Source: Mimosa pudica
Taxonomy: Eukaryota > Streptophyta > Magnoliopsida > Fabales > Fabaceae
Direction: 5' to 3'
DNA: 64,000 bases
NCBI GenBank assembly: GCA_029929735.1
Contig: JAKELP010000005.1
Coordinates: 537,712 to 601,711, forward strand
Part shown: positions 34,291 through 46,105 of the stretch, in pieces
Layout of the letters: every line of letters begins with the position of its first letter
Numbering within the stretch: position 1 is the first letter of the stretch
Program-made: the position numbers and the translations under genes
Notes under the pieces: model-generated
The model's database searches: none
What the model was told of the DNA's origin: nothing
What the model saw: only the letters and a program-made list of their open reading frames with translations

Positions 34291-37200
34291 TTATCTGGGC
34301 AATGATCTCTTGAAGCTCTTTTTCCTCTTTTTTTCCCTCCTGAGCCTTTCTGATTCAATGGACTCCTCGTATGCCCTTTTCATGTTCTCCACTTCTTCAT
34401 ACCCAGGGAAACCTGTAGCATCGTCGAAGTAGCAGACTTCTCCATTGGGATAGTGTACAGCCCGGATTCTCACATTCCATGCAGAGAAGTTGGGATCCTC
34501 TTCAACTTCTTGGGCTTTCCTTTTCCCTTTCCCTTTGCTCTTCCCTTTGCTTTTGTTAATTGGAGGAGTGGGCATGGCACTTGCTCTTTCAGCATCGAGG
34601 CAAGCCATCTGACCAAAAGATAATTTGTCAGTGAATCCAAATCTCTCAAATTCATCAGGGGTCATGTCTTCAATTTCCAATTTGACCTCCTTCAGAATTG
34701 GAACCGCTTGGACCACTGGATTTTCTTGCACAACCTGAGCAGATGAAGTTCCTTGCTCAGGTAGGTCAGATGGAGTCTCTTCCTCAGACTCATCAGATTC
34801 AGTGGTGGCAATTAACTTCCTGGCACGTTTCCTAGCAACGGCCTTCTTTCTGGGTGCACTGAATCTGGCTGCTGGCTCAGACGAGGGAGGAGGATCAGAA
34901 GATTGCTCAGATGAAGGGACCTCAGACTCTTGCCCAGAGGATGCAGGAACAGGCTTGGCTATCACAATGGGAGGATGGTTGGGTCTCTTCAGTCCCCACT
35001 TCATTATGATCTCCTCAACCATCTCTCTACTTGTTTTATTTGGAGGAGGCTCCGATGATGACTCAGATTGTGAGGATTGTTCATTCTGCCCATACACAAC
35101 CATATCCCATTGGGGTCCTTGCGTAGCCGCTCTCTTCTGCTCCATGAAACGGAGGGCCTCTCCTCTTATAAGGCTCTCTGCACCACTCAGTCTCTGAGAC
35201 TCATATGCACGACGCAGGGCGGCCGTGACATCTTCATCAATCCAGAGTGATGGCTGGTTGAGGACATCCCTTGTGGCCATGCTTAGACGAAGAGTGGACA
35301 TAACATTTCTCCCCCTTTTGTCATCATCAACAGGGGTGAGTGCCAGGGATGGAGTGGATGTGGAGGAGGATGGAGGTGGTTCAGGACCAAATTTCTTGGG
35401 GGGGGAGGGTGATAGGGTAGAGGTGGAGGATGTGGGAGAAGATAGGTGTTCAGGAGTTTGAGAAGGGTCGGGGAAGCAGCTGGTGGTGACAAGGATATCC
35501 CCATAAGGATGAGTGGAGGGGTATTCTTTGTAGTTGGCGGAGTCAGGGGTAAAGGGTAAATGGTCATCGGAGAGTGGTTGAAGGCGGGGATATTCGCCGT
35601 ATGGTTGGCTGAGGGGGTGAATGGCTGTTTCAGATCCTATGGGTCTAGGGCTTTGATGGGTTGGGTTGGAGAAGCGGAGTGGAGAGCGTGTAGGGGCACT
35701 TGGTCGTGTGGGAATGGGCGAGGATGAGGATGATGAAGGTGAGGATGAGAAGTTTCTAGGGGAAAGGCGTGGAGAGTTGTGAGGTGAGTCTTGGGTTTGG
35801 TGGTCATGGGTAGGTGAAGGTTGGGATTGTTGGTCATTTTGTGGTGGAGGCTGAGGTTGTTGAGTGTTAGGCGGAGGAGGAGGTGGTAGTTGAGGGTGAT
35901 TAGGAGGAGGAGGAGGGTTTTGAGGAGGCGGAGGAGGAGGTGGCAAGTTACCTTGTGATGAAGGTTGGGGAATTTGTAGGTGCTGGAGGATGAGGTCTAA
36001 TTTTGCATCCACCCTGGTAAGGTGATTCTCAAGTTGTCCTATTCTGTCCTCGAGCCGCTGGATCCGCTCCCCTTGGTGCTGGAAACCAGCTTCACATTCA
36101 GCACGGAGAGGACCCACCAAGGAATCAGTCAGTCTCAACAGAAGCTCTTCCTTTATGTCCTCGGCAAAGGCCCTAACAGAAGCTGGAACCCTTGCACTAC
36201 GGCTTGGCCCAGCATGTGAGTCAACTTCCTGATCTCCTGCTCCAGATGCAGAGGGAGCTGAAGTATCAGAAGCACTACTGGCTTGTGAGCGTGAGCGAGT
36301 GGGTTTAGGAGGCTTGAAATACTTGATCCCCATCCTTGCCATATTAGTTGCTCCTACAGGCTTACATTTGACATTCTCTTCTTCCACAGCAGATGTAGCC
36401 TTGATCAGATGCTTCTCAAGAAGGAAGGCAATGATGGTGGGATAGGGAAGATAACCTGACTTGTCATTGCTTAACCAGCGCTGAAGCTCTAGGCATATCA
36501 ACTGCCCAGGGTTGAAAGGCTTGAGCGAGAGGAGTCTAGGGAACCAAGGGTTGTCCAGCAGTGTGAACTCGTTGAAGTTGCCTCCCTTATGAGTCATTAT
36601 CCGGGAATAGATGTAGTACAAGAGCCTGTTAGAATCAGACATCTTGGACACCTTCTTGCTGTTGGTGCCATACAACTCCTCGAGTTCCTCCTTGCTGTAC
36701 TTGTGAGACTCAGGGTAGATCCATTCATTCATATCCTCTTCTGTGATTCCCATCATCTCATTCAAGGTTCTCCAAGTGAACCTGAAGGTTCTTCCTCTTA
36801 CAGTGGCAGTGAAGGAGAGTTTGTGGACTTGCTCTTTCCCATCCACCTTCCTGTACTTAGCTCTGCCTGAGAGGGATTGGCAAAAGACTCGCAGGACGTT
36901 CACGTTGTAGTCCTGGTTGATGCCCAGCCAAGGCATATACTTTTCCAAGTAAGGGCGCAGATGAGCAAACCCTAGTTCATCCAACTTGTCCAGATTGATG
37001 AACAGGCCATGATTGAAGATGGGAATGGATGTCTCAAATTTGGCGGATACACCCTCCAATGCCCCATCTCTATAGACTGTGGGATCATCTTCTTCCTCAA
37101 CCCTCTGCCTCTTGGAGGAAGGCTCCTCAGAAAATTGAACCTTCTTTTTCTTTCCCTTTCTCTGAGCATCCCGCTCTTGTTCAGAACCCACTGCCTGTTC

Positions 37201-37416
37201 TATTCTACCAGAGGTTTCAGGCTGACCCTGAATGTCTTCACCCTGTCCTCGTGATTGCCCAGAACCTTCTTGGCGTTCATGAAGTTCTTCATGTTGTTCT
37301 TCATAGTGCCCAGATTTACCAGAATGCTTGTGAGTGGATTTCCCAGATTTCGATTTAAGTTTCTTGGAAGAAGAGGTTTTCTGGATGACTGGGTTGGATT
37401 CATTCGTACCGGCCAT
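34291..37416 (-). CDS. Second ORF of the young Copia element, plant transposon domain
   Basis: This 1,041-aa open frame starts with MAGTNESNPVIQ (an in-frame extension to 37479 lacks support). Residues 1-110 are lysine/serine- and charge-rich with a KGKKKKVQF patch. About residues 130-350 carry the putative plant transposon protein domain (FINLDKLDELGFAHLRPYL, TVRGRTFRFTWRTLNEMMG, SNRLLYYIYSRIMTHKGG, QLICLELQRWLS). Next come a coiled coil (RLEDRIGQLENHLTRVDAKL) and a long proline-rich region, then Ser/Pro-rich sequence, basic patches (KKAVARKRARK, KGKSKGKGKRK) and a basic C-terminus. SIRE-type elements have an env-like second ORF with coiled-coil and proline-rich parts. There is no clear signal peptide or membrane helix here, so an envelope role is not supported. 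Function unknown. Confidence 0.8.
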   Translation of the reverse strand: MAGTNESNPVIQKTSSSKKLKSKSGKSTHKHSGKSGHYEEQHEELHERQEGSGQSRGQGEDIQGQPETSGRIEQAVGSEQERDAQRKGKKKKVQFSEEPSSKRQRVEEEDDPTVYRDGALEGVSAKFETSIPIFNHGLFINLDKLDELGFAHLRPYLEKYMPWLGINQDYNVNVLRVFCQSLSGRAKYRKVDGKEQVHKLSFTATVRGRTFRFTWRTLNEMMGITEEDMNEWIYPESHKYSKEELEELYGTNSKKVSKMSDSNRLLYYIYSRIMTHKGGNFNEFTLLDNPWFPRLLSLKPFNPGQLICLELQRWLSNDKSGYLPYPTIIAFLLEKHLIKATSAVEEENVKCKPVGATNMARMGIKYFKPPKPTRSRSQASSASDTSAPSASGAGDQEVDSHAGPSRSARVPASVRAFAEDIKEELLLRLTDSLVGPLRAECEAGFQHQGERIQRLEDRIGQLENHLTRVDAKLDLILQHLQIPQPSSQGNLPPPPPPPQNPPPPPNHPQLPPPPPPNTQQPQPPPQNDQQSQPSPTHDHQTQDSPHNSPRLSPRNFSSSPSSSSSSPIPTRPSAPTRSPLRFSNPTHQSPRPIGSETAIHPLSQPYGEYPRLQPLSDDHLPFTPDSANYKEYPSTHPYGDILVTTSCFPDPSQTPEHLSSPTSSTSTLSPSPPKKFGPEPPPSSSTSTPSLALTPVDDDKRGRNVMSTLRLSMATRDVLNQPSLWIDEDVTAALRRAYESQRLSGAESLIRGEALRFMEQKRAATQGPQWDMVVYGQNEQSSQSESSSEPPPNKTSREMVEEIIMKWGLKRPNHPPIVIAKPVPASSGQESEVPSSEQSSDPPPSSEPAARFSAPRKKAVARKRARKLIATTESDESEEETPSDLPEQGTSSAQVVQENPVVQAVPILKEVKLEIEDMTPDEFERFGFTDKLSFGQMACLDAERASAMPTPPINKSKGKSKGKGKRKAQEVEEDPNFSAWNVRIRAVHYPNGEVCYFDDATGFPGYEEVENMKRAYEESIESERLRREKKRKKSFKRSLPR

Positions 37417-38389
37417 TTTTGTATGAATGTTGTGTAAATAAAGATGAAATGCAAGAAGTGTGAAAAATAAAGAACACAATGGAGAAGATGAAAAGACTTT
37501 TCTGAGAAAATGATGCGAGTGAAAAAGATGTAGTAAAAAGTGAAAAATGGAAAATGACTTCTATTTATAGGTAAAACTTCTGAGGATAGAATGGGCATAC
37601 TCTTTCAAATTTTCACACATTGGGTAACGTAAGTTTTTAAGTTGGAACGACACACCTGATGACACGTGTTGCTTCAGAGAAGGCACAGCGTTTCATAGAG
37701 GAAGTTGAAACGTTTTCTGAAGTGATGTGTCCCTTGATCTGACACTGGCGCTCGTGATCATATTGAATTATCATCCAGCGCTAGCAAAAGAGTATTCGGA
37801 AGTGATTTTGCTTCCGGTTGGACAGACGCTCCTGGTTGCCTTGAGTAGTCATTCAGCGTCAGCACGAGAGCATCCGGAAGTAGTTTTGCTTCCGATGGTA
37901 CTTACTTAAGATTTAACTTTGAGTGACTCGTTGATGTTCTCTCTTGTGCATCCACAGCGATCAAGCTTTCATAACTAAAGCCATATTTGCGTCAAGTAGA
38001 GTTTGTTTGATCTTCTTAATTTCAGGAGCAGTAGCTCTCGGAGCCCAGTATGAACAACAACTCATTCAGATTTGATACATTGCTCTGTTCAGGTATGATC
38101 ATGAAAATTGTTGTTCCTTCGTACCTTCTTTCCTACAAAATAGCAAATGATTTCTCTTTCCCATTTTTCAGTCTCCAAACTTGGATCTGACTGGTCAGTT
38201 TGTAGGAAGTATGTGATTCTTATGCACTTAAGAATTATTCACTATGAATATAGCATTGCGAATCAACTATGACTATATGCACATGGCTTCTGATAATGAT
38301 AGTCATAGATAGCATGTAGAGTATGAACATTGTGTGAAATATCTTATAAGCCATATCATGTTCATGCTTATGATGCTTAATGTAAAATC
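37417..38389 (-). other. Spacer between Gag and the second ORF
   Basis: Non-coding, 973 bp. Pol would be expected here in an autonomous element. The part at 37720-37920 repeats motifs of the LTR array (TCCGGAAGTGATTTTGCTTC-like, GACACTGGCGCT), suggesting LTR-derived sequence. Confidence 0.6.
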
Positions 38390-39664
38390 TCAATAAGTCC
38401 ATCTTACATTTGCATAGGAGATTTTACTGTTGCATGCTTCAACCTTAAATAATCCCTTGCTTACCCAAGGAGATCTTTTATACTTATCCTTGGCCTGAAG
38501 CACTTTCTTAGGAGAGACAGGATTCGCAGGTTTTCTCCATGTGAGTTGAGACATCCTCTCTCTTTTGTCCTTCTCAGGATAGTTGAATGGAACTCTGTGA
38601 TAACTTATCCCTGAGACAAGGTCTTTGTTCCTTGTGGTAGCGCACTGCTTCTTATGATTGAACCAGGTAGTTGCAGTAGTGACATCACCACGAGTTCTCT
38701 TCTTTGGGACAAGAGGAACTCTTGATCTTTCCTGCACAGGTAAGGCACTAGAAGGGAGTTTTGGTACCCATTTGTACTTGGGTCCTACATAGTTAGCGCT
38801 GGACCTTACTTGTCCTTTGGGGATCCATATATATTTATTTCTCACATTTAAATTTCTCTTAAAATTGCATGTGTGAGAAATATGACCAGTTCTACCACAA
38901 TAATGACAGATAATGGGATGATGTTCAGAATCAGATTTCTTATCACTATTATGGTGGTCAGTTTTCTTTTCAAAGACTCTATGTTTATTAGCTTTTGAAA
39001 TCTCAGGGTCTTTCGAAAAATCTTCTTTTATGAGTGGGACTTTGGACTCCTTGGTTGTAGAAGAAGGAATAAGTTCCTCAAGTTCCCTATTCCTTTTTCT
39101 TAAGCCTAGAATTTCTTTTGCAAGTTTACAGAATTCAACATGTAGCTCATTATACATATCTTGCAATTCAGAAGTTTCAAGTTTAGGTACCTCATTTTCT
39201 TCAGCTTCTGAGTCTTCTAGGCGGAGATCCACTCTCTCCTTGCTGATACTAGCTTCTACTACATCACCATCCAGTAGCTCATCAACGGTGGATTCACAGG
39301 GAGCACATAGTGAGCTTTGGACAGCCTTAACATCAAGAAATTGGCTAGAAGCATACATAGTATCAAGAGTGTTCCAAATATCTATAGCCCTAGAGCAATG
39401 TTTAATTTTCTGGTAATCATTGTCAGATAAACTTTTGTGCAAAATTTGCATTGCTCTAAGGTTTAAGTAAAATAAGCTTTTGTCCTCTTCTGTCCAATTT
39501 ACTTTTGGTTTGAAATCAGAGTCCTTTTCAAAAACATCCCACATTTTGAAATCAGTGGATAGTATAAAACTTTTCATCCTTCCCTTCCATAAGTAAAAAT
39601 CAGCATTTTCTAACACAGGTGGGATGGTATGATCAAAACCTTCAAAACACATTTTGTAACCCAA
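38390..39664 (-). CDS. Copia Gag of the young element
   Basis: A 424-aa open frame starts 68 bp after the 5' LTR. The N-terminal part has the Copia Gag pattern (NADFYLWKGRMKSFILS, FYLNLRAMQILHKSLSDNDY, CSRAIDIWNTLDTMYASS, residues 20-130). An acidic and coiled-coil region follows (ELQDMYNELHVEFCKLAKE). A CCHC zinc knuckle CHYCGRTGHISHTC lies near residues 255-268, with a basic C-terminal third after it. The frame closes without any protease motif. It would package element RNA into particles. The next coding unit, on the same strand, is the 1,041-aa ORF. Confidence 0.88.
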   Translation of the reverse strand: MGYKMCFEGFDHTIPPVLENADFYLWKGRMKSFILSTDFKMWDVFEKDSDFKPKVNWTEEDKSLFYLNLRAMQILHKSLSDNDYQKIKHCSRAIDIWNTLDTMYASSQFLDVKAVQSSLCAPCESTVDELLDGDVVEASISKERVDLRLEDSEAEENEVPKLETSELQDMYNELHVEFCKLAKEILGLRKRNRELEELIPSSTTKESKVPLIKEDFSKDPEISKANKHRVFEKKTDHHNSDKKSDSEHHPIICHYCGRTGHISHTCNFKRNLNVRNKYIWIPKGQVRSSANYVGPKYKWVPKLPSSALPVQERSRVPLVPKKRTRGDVTTATTWFNHKKQCATTRNKDLVSGISYHRVPFNYPEKDKRERMSQLTWRKPANPVSPKKVLQAKDKYKRSPWVSKGLFKVEACNSKISYANVRWTY

Positions 39665-39714
39665 ATCAGCCTAGGTCTTTGCACTTGAGATCGTTGGATC
39701 CTTTAAACAAGTGA

Positions 39715-39730
39715 CCTTGCTCTGATACCA
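39715..39730 (-). other. Primer-binding site of the young Copia element
   Basis: TGGTATCAGAGCAAGG on the minus strand, two bases after the 5' LTR, complementary to the 3' end of initiator tRNA-Met. Confidence 0.9.
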
Positions 39731-39732
39731 AA

Positions 39733-41465
39733 TGATAAACGTGGCTGTCACCCAAGAGGGGGGGGGTGAATTGGGTGAGGGAATAAATTAAATCTTTTAA
39801 ATCTTGTTTTCGAAAGACTGCTTGTGCTTGGTGATAATATTTACTAAGTAGTGATATGCACAAGTCAGTATGTTATGTGATGCAAAATAGAATGTTTGAA
39901 TGTAAATTTATGCACACATAAATTTATCCTGGTTCGGTCACCCAGACCTACATCCAGTCCCCAGGCTCCACCTGAGATTTTCAATCCACTATTCTTGTTT
40001 AAACCGGGCACAAGAGAAGCCTTTACACTTTAGGTTTTACGAGCACGGGTTCACCTAACAACCCACAGGTTTTACACCGGGTTCACCTGCAAACCTTACA
40101 AATGCAAGTTTTACGGGCTAACTTGCAACCTATGGAGATTTAGACAACCTCTAAATGCTCCCCCTTACAAATTGTAAGTTTACACTATGTTCACTCTATG
40201 AACTGATTGTGCTAAACACTTAAGCTCAAAGCTAACTCTCTCTAAGAGTGGATGATGTTACTCACTTAAGTACAATAAAGTTACTCTCTGAAAAATATCA
40301 CAAATCTGGATCTGAGAGTAGTAGAAGATGTGTAGAATGAAGAGTATGATATTTCAGATACTTTGTTCTGTTCTCTCTTTTTCTTCCATGTCTTCTCTTC
40401 TGAATGAATGTCTCTTTTATACTCGGCTTCATAGGCTTCTGTGGCAGGTTGAATATGAACGTTTGAATAAAGCCGTTAATCCTATGTTACCGTTGAGAAG
40501 TGCATCTTCATTAATGTTTAGCAGGGTTGACTTGCTTTATCTCTGAAAAGTAGTCCTGACACCTCTGCTCTGACAAAAGCATTCTGACACTGCATTTCTT
40601 TGAACGTTCAGACATTCTGATTGCTTGCGGAAGCAACTTCTCATCCGGAAGCAACCTTTCTGAGTGTGCTGCACTTGAACGTTAGTTTAGCAATATAATC
40701 ATATAGTCTCATGCAGTGGGTGATCCCTAAATCTAAGAAGTATCCGGAAGCACTTCTACATCTGGAACTAAATTCACTTGATGAGGGATTTAGTTCACCA
40801 TGACTTGCTCTCGCTTAGTCTATTTCATTCCACCACTCAGCGCTAGTCACTGAGTTATCGGAAGCACTTTTACTTGACGTGGTGAATTCACTGACGCTTA
40901 GGGTGAAATCTATTCTATCAGTCTGCGCCAGTCAAGATCTAATAGGAAGCAACTTCACTTGATGTTGCATTTCTGCTGACGCTCGGGGTTATGTCTAGTC
41001 TATCAACCTGCGCCAGTCTAAATCTAATAGGAAGTGCTTTCACTTGGCGAAGTAGACTTACTGACGCTTGGGGTAATAACTATTCTATTGCTCTGCGCCA
41101 ATCTAAGTCTAACAGGAAGCGCTTTCACTTGGGGAAGTAGACTTACTGACGCTTGGTGTAATATCTATTCTGTCGCTCTGCGCCAGTCTAATTCTAACAG
41201 GAAGCAACTTCGCTTCCGATTGAACCATAGCTTAGTCTTAGGGTTTGTGCACCTAAAGTTCATGGACCAAGTTAAATCCCTAGTTATTTACTTGCTGACG
41301 CTGGGGGATGAAAGCATTCATCCGCATGCGCAAGTCCTAATCTAACCGGAAGTAAATCTTCATCCGGAAGCACTCTTACTTGGGATCCTAAGTATACTAT
41401 TGCTTCCTAGGCACTTGGTCTAATCCTTTATATTTTAGTCTTCATCAAAACTTAAGATTCTAACA
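39733..41465 (-). repeat. 5' LTR of the young Copia element
   Basis: A 1,733-bp LTR. The only difference I see from the 3' LTR is a nine-base G-run instead of seven near the low-coordinate end. The TATA box TATAAAAG is at 40421-40414. Four 85-bp tandem units start at 40891, 40976, 41061 and 41146. Confidence 0.93.
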
Positions 41466-44400
41466 ACACTAACACAAATTCTTTTATACTGGTTCGGTCT
41501 TAACTCTTGACCTACGTCCAGTTCTCAATCCCTTGATTGAGTTCCACTAATGCACAGGTTTTACAAACGGGTTCACCTGCAACTGTAACATCCCAACTTT
41601 TTTTAATTAAGAATAATATGAAATTAATTGGTGTCGTTTAGAAAATCTAAAGTTTTAATGAGAATTTTAAGATATTTTGGGGAAATTAGGAATATTAAAT
41701 TCTAGTTAGTTTGGAAATTAAATAAATATAGTTAAAAGAATTAATTGGGGATAGAAACTTTCATACAAAGTAAATTAGATTCTAGATTATGTTGGGATGA
41801 AAAGAAAGAGATATGGTAATATATACAAACTTTTGGGCTAAAAATATAATTCAGAATGAATGATAGGGTACTTAGTGGTAATTTTCACATACATACATAT
41901 ATAAATACTCAACTCCTTCTTTCTCCTTCTTCATTCGACCCCTCCGTCCTGTCCGCCGACCCTCCCCCTTCCAAAAACCTTCGACCCTTCTCCATCCGCC
42001 TTCTTCTTCTTCGTTTCTTTTCTTCTCGGCGGCAAACGGCGGTGACCTCCGCCACTTCATCCTTCATTCTCATCACCGTAATCCCTTTCCCTCCTATCTT
42101 CTTCTTCCACTTCGTCCGCCCCTCTCCTTCCTTTTTCTGAATCCGGCGAGTTCGACGAAGTTCCGGCAAGCCACGGCGGAGCTCGAGTGTAGACAACCCG
42201 TGGGTAAGCTCATTCTTCCTTTTCCTTGTTTTGGCTTCATGGTTCTTCGAGTTTCATCAACAGCATCAACATTTCTTTTTGTTTTTCTTCCGCCTGATTC
42301 CAGCGATGAGTTCCAGCGGGTTTCCGGCAAGCCAGCGATTTCCGGCGAGGATCCGGTGATGTCGAGTTTAGGTAGCTCCTTTTGTTCCATTTCTACCCTT
42401 GTGCTTTGTTTTGGCCGAGACTTTGAGAGGGAAGAAATCTGATTTGGGATGCTGGGTTTGATAAACTAGTAGCTAGGAGTAAAGCATATACTAGTATACA
42501 AGAATTTTTAAGACGGTTTCAACTAATAGTTTTGGTGATGAATATATATATATAAATTGTTTTTGCATGTAGAACATCCATTGGGTGTTTGATTTTTGAA
42601 GAACCAAGTAAAAATCCTTTGTTCTGGTATTGTTTGATGACGAGGGAAGAGTGGGATTAATGGTTAAATAGTGAATGATTGAGTGGCAATTGAAATGTAA
42701 AATTGTCATTTTCTTCTCCTTGTTGTGCTGTTTGATTATGGTATGGTGAGGAATGGAAGTGATTGGTGGTGATTTATATGGTTGTTAATTGCTAATAAGT
42801 CATATTGCATAAGACGAAGTATGAGATATAGGTTTTGGAATCTCTTTTCTCTTTTGTGTGTCATGATAAAGGGTAATTCCTTTAATTTGGATTATTGTGC
42901 TTTGTGTCTTGGTTGATTTGAAGGGGTTGATCAGTAAACAAAAGAAAGGATTTAGGAATTTGAAGTGTAAGAGTAAGATTGGGAGTTGGGATAAAAACTC
43001 CTTAATAGCTTTAATTGGTTATAGTAACTATAAGGGACCATGTTGTTGTTAAATGAAGAAAAGAGGAATATATGTAGGACTTGGGATTAGAATTCGGTGC
43101 ATTTTGAACTGAAAGTTTGTGGTTGTTTATATACATTGTTGCAATGTTTCTATTCACTTGAAGAAAAGCTTAAGTTGTTCAAAAGGTTAAATTGTTGTGG
43201 CTGGTAGATTACATTGGACTTCAAGTTATATATCAAATTTAGGGTCTTGTAGCCATTATTAGACCTTGTCTGTTACTTTTGTGGGATGGTTAGTTGGTTC
43301 AGGTCATTTAGGCAAGGAGAATGTATAATTTGTGGGTTGTTTGCTTGTAATGTGAATTATGAGTTAACGGTTTCTGTTGTGAATTTTGGGGTTGAAGTGG
43401 TAAATCTGATTTATGGAACTAATCTGAGTTTTTCAATTAGTGTTGGCTTGGATTTATTAAAGTGCTCACAATGATGTTGGATGATGAGTGAGAAATGGAA
43501 TAAGGGATGCTTGTTGTTTCATATGAAGGAATATGAAAGTTAAGAAGTTATATTTAATAGGGCAATTATATTGACTTAATACTCTTATGAGTTATGGAAT
43601 GTAATGTTAAGTAATATTTAGGAAGGTTGACTAATTTAGAACCCTTGTGTTGTGATCTTGACCTGAAGTATAGAGAATATAATAGTGAATTCTTTTAATT
43701 CTCCTTGGTTTTTATACAAATATGAATTTTAAGTGGTTTAGGTGTGTAGGGAAGTAAGATGATACTTACTGTAATTTTGTTGATTAAACTTAGAAAACTG
43801 AATTGGATTTGTTGTTTATATGATATTGACATTTTTATTGTGTTAGTTAAGTAAATAGCTTAATGACTTGGAAGGTTATGAAAATGAATTCCCTTTATCT
43901 TATTTTGTTTGGCCGAGCTGAGTGTATAGTTAAATAGGTGGGAAAGGTAAGCAAGAATGACCAAACAAGGTTAATTTTATAAAGAAATAGTGAGATTAGA
44001 CTCTCATGACTTAAGGGATTACATGGTTGAAGTGTTTAACGGCTCATATTAAGTAATTGGTGAAAAAGGAGAGCTGAGAGCCAATAAATTAATTAAGATT
44101 TGGAATAGGTGATAATTTATGGTTATGATGTTATTGAAATGGATTGAATTAGGATCAAGTAAGGGTATGGAGATTGAGGAATCTAAACTTTGAAATTGTT
44201 TGGAATCTTGAATATGGAGTCTTTGATCAATTGAGGTTGGAATATTAAAGTGGTGTGTATATGTGTGTAGGATCCTTGCTAGTAAGGTTAGAATTCAAAG
44301 ACACTGAGAATGTAAGAGTTTTAGATTTCTAAAGGAATTAGTGTTTGATGTTTAAAGAATTTATTAAGGTTGTGAATGTTTTAGTTGAGTACATGGTATA

Positions 44401-45171
44401 TTATTTGACGATTTTGTCTCCTTTTGTGCTATTTCACTTGCTGGTATGTGAATGTTAATGGGTGATGTTGATTTGTAATTGTGTTTAGTCTAAGTCATTA
44501 ATTAGTTAAATATTGAGGAACATAATGAATAAGATCATGTGAAATAAGGGATTGGGTAGTAACATATAAGAACGAGAGAGACGTCAAAGTATTATAAAGT
44601 GGAAATGATATTAATTTATCATTTGTATCCTATTATCATAGGAGGAACTAAAGTATTTGGAGAAAATCTACAAGAAATGGTAAGGAAGAACGTCAGAGTA
44701 CTAAAGGGCGACAGGTAATCACACTTAACCTTACTATAACATTGAGGGTGATGTTAGCTAGGATTTTGTAAAATCCTTTCTCACCCTCTATATATATTTT
44801 ATCTTTGAAAGGTTATTTTTATACAAAACAGGCTATAGGGTGCCTTTCAAACACGATTATTTTCGTATAAAAGATTTGTACACATTATATATACTATTAT
44901 CCTGCTTGGTGGTGGTCATTGTTCTGGAATGGCGTGAAATGTATATAGGGATAGTGTTGGGTAGTGGTTTAAGAGGTGATGAGGATAGAAAGAGGATTAG
45001 ATGTTGAGTTGAGATTGTTGAGAGTTATGTTGTGAAAAACACTATTAATTTGAGATATTGAAGGGAATTGTAAGAATGTATGATTTTGATGTGGATTGAG
45101 ATTGTGATACTGAATGAGATTGAAATTGATGGATAATGTGAGGTTTGCATGACACTGATATACATACGTAC

Positions 45172-45213
45172 CATCGCGCGATGATAACTGTCGATTGGCC
45201 AATCGACAGTTAT
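45172..45213. repeat. Abutting 12-bp and 30-bp perfect palindromes, copy 2
   Basis: CATCGCGCGATG (45172-45183) directly followed by the 30-bp palindrome with half-site ATAACTGTCGATTGG (45184-45213), identical to copy 1. Confidence 0.95.
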
Positions 45214-45928
45214 TTGTACTGGGGATCCTTTTCAGATTGATTGGATTGGGGATCATAGGTCGACTTATTGAGAGAAGTGACCTACGGTTGTTTTGGCATT
45301 GAAGAGCCCAACCGCCCCTACGGTTGTTTGGCATTGAAGAGTCCAACCGTTCCCGTTCTGTAATGAAAACAGAATTGGGGTTCCCCCTCTGGAGATTGCC
45401 AGAGAGGGAAATTGTCCCCTCATTATGGAGAGGGACACAGTGTCAAATCATATAGTGAAGAATAGATGCTTGAATGCACCGTGGTGGCACAATGCATCTT
45501 TAGGTGAGTGTGAGGTTTGATGAGGTAGTATTAGTTGATTGGAGTATGGAGATGATGAATTGATTTGGTTTGGATATGATTGATGGATTTGAGTGATGAA
45601 TGGAAGAAGATTTGACATGGATATGTGTATATATATATATATATTTATTACTGGTTTTAAAATGAGGTACCCTTTAGACGCCCTCGCTACCGCACATCTC
45701 ACTGTTATAGTGAGTTAAGCGGTGATTACTGGGACAAATTGTCTCATCCCACGATTACTGACATTTTTGCAGGTATTCATGCACAGACGTAGATAACAGG
45801 AAAGGGAATTAGGTATTAGAAGCTATATAGACTATTTTGAATTGTATATTGCCAATTTGTATAGGCCTGCATTCGTTTCCGCATGTATATATCTATTTAT
45901 TGTTAAATATCAACTAGTTTTGTTTATT

Positions 45929-46105
45929 AACTATGTTAGGCAAATCCTTTCTAACATGGTTAGCAATAAATTATCCATGATAGCAGTTGTGCTGTATTAG
46001 TTTATTCTTTTCTATAATGGATAATATTTCAATCATTAGGATATTCTTTTTCTAACTATGATAGAGATATTGATATTATTGGAATTCCTTTTTCTATCAT
46101 AGTTA
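45929..46105. repeat. Three consecutive hairpins, copy 2
   Basis: These correspond to the hairpins at 22649-22824 in copy 1. The first and second pairs each have a mismatch here; the third (TAACTATGATAG) stays paired. Confidence 0.85.

Larger units (their letters stand above)
32239..41465 (-). mobile_element. Young Copia-type retrotransposon lacking pol
   Basis: The 5' LTR is 39733-41465 and the 3' LTR is 32239-33969, with minus-strand ends TGTTAGAATC and TTTATCA. An exact TSD ACACT flanks it (32234-32238 and 41466-41470). The primer site TGGTATCAGAGCAAGG (39730-39715) matches initiator tRNA-Met, and the polypurine tract AAAAAGGGGGAGAA abuts the 3' LTR. The two LTRs look the same except for two extra Gs in a G-run, so insertion is recent. 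It encodes Gag and a second 1,041-aa protein. I find no protease, integrase or reverse transcriptase. It is probably a non-autonomous SIRE/Maximus-type relative. Confidence 0.92.

Noticed and set aside
34802..35837. Open frames on the plus strand and other minus frames across the Copia second ORF
   Set aside because: Shadow frames of the 1,041-aa ORF, produced by its repetitive proline-rich codons.
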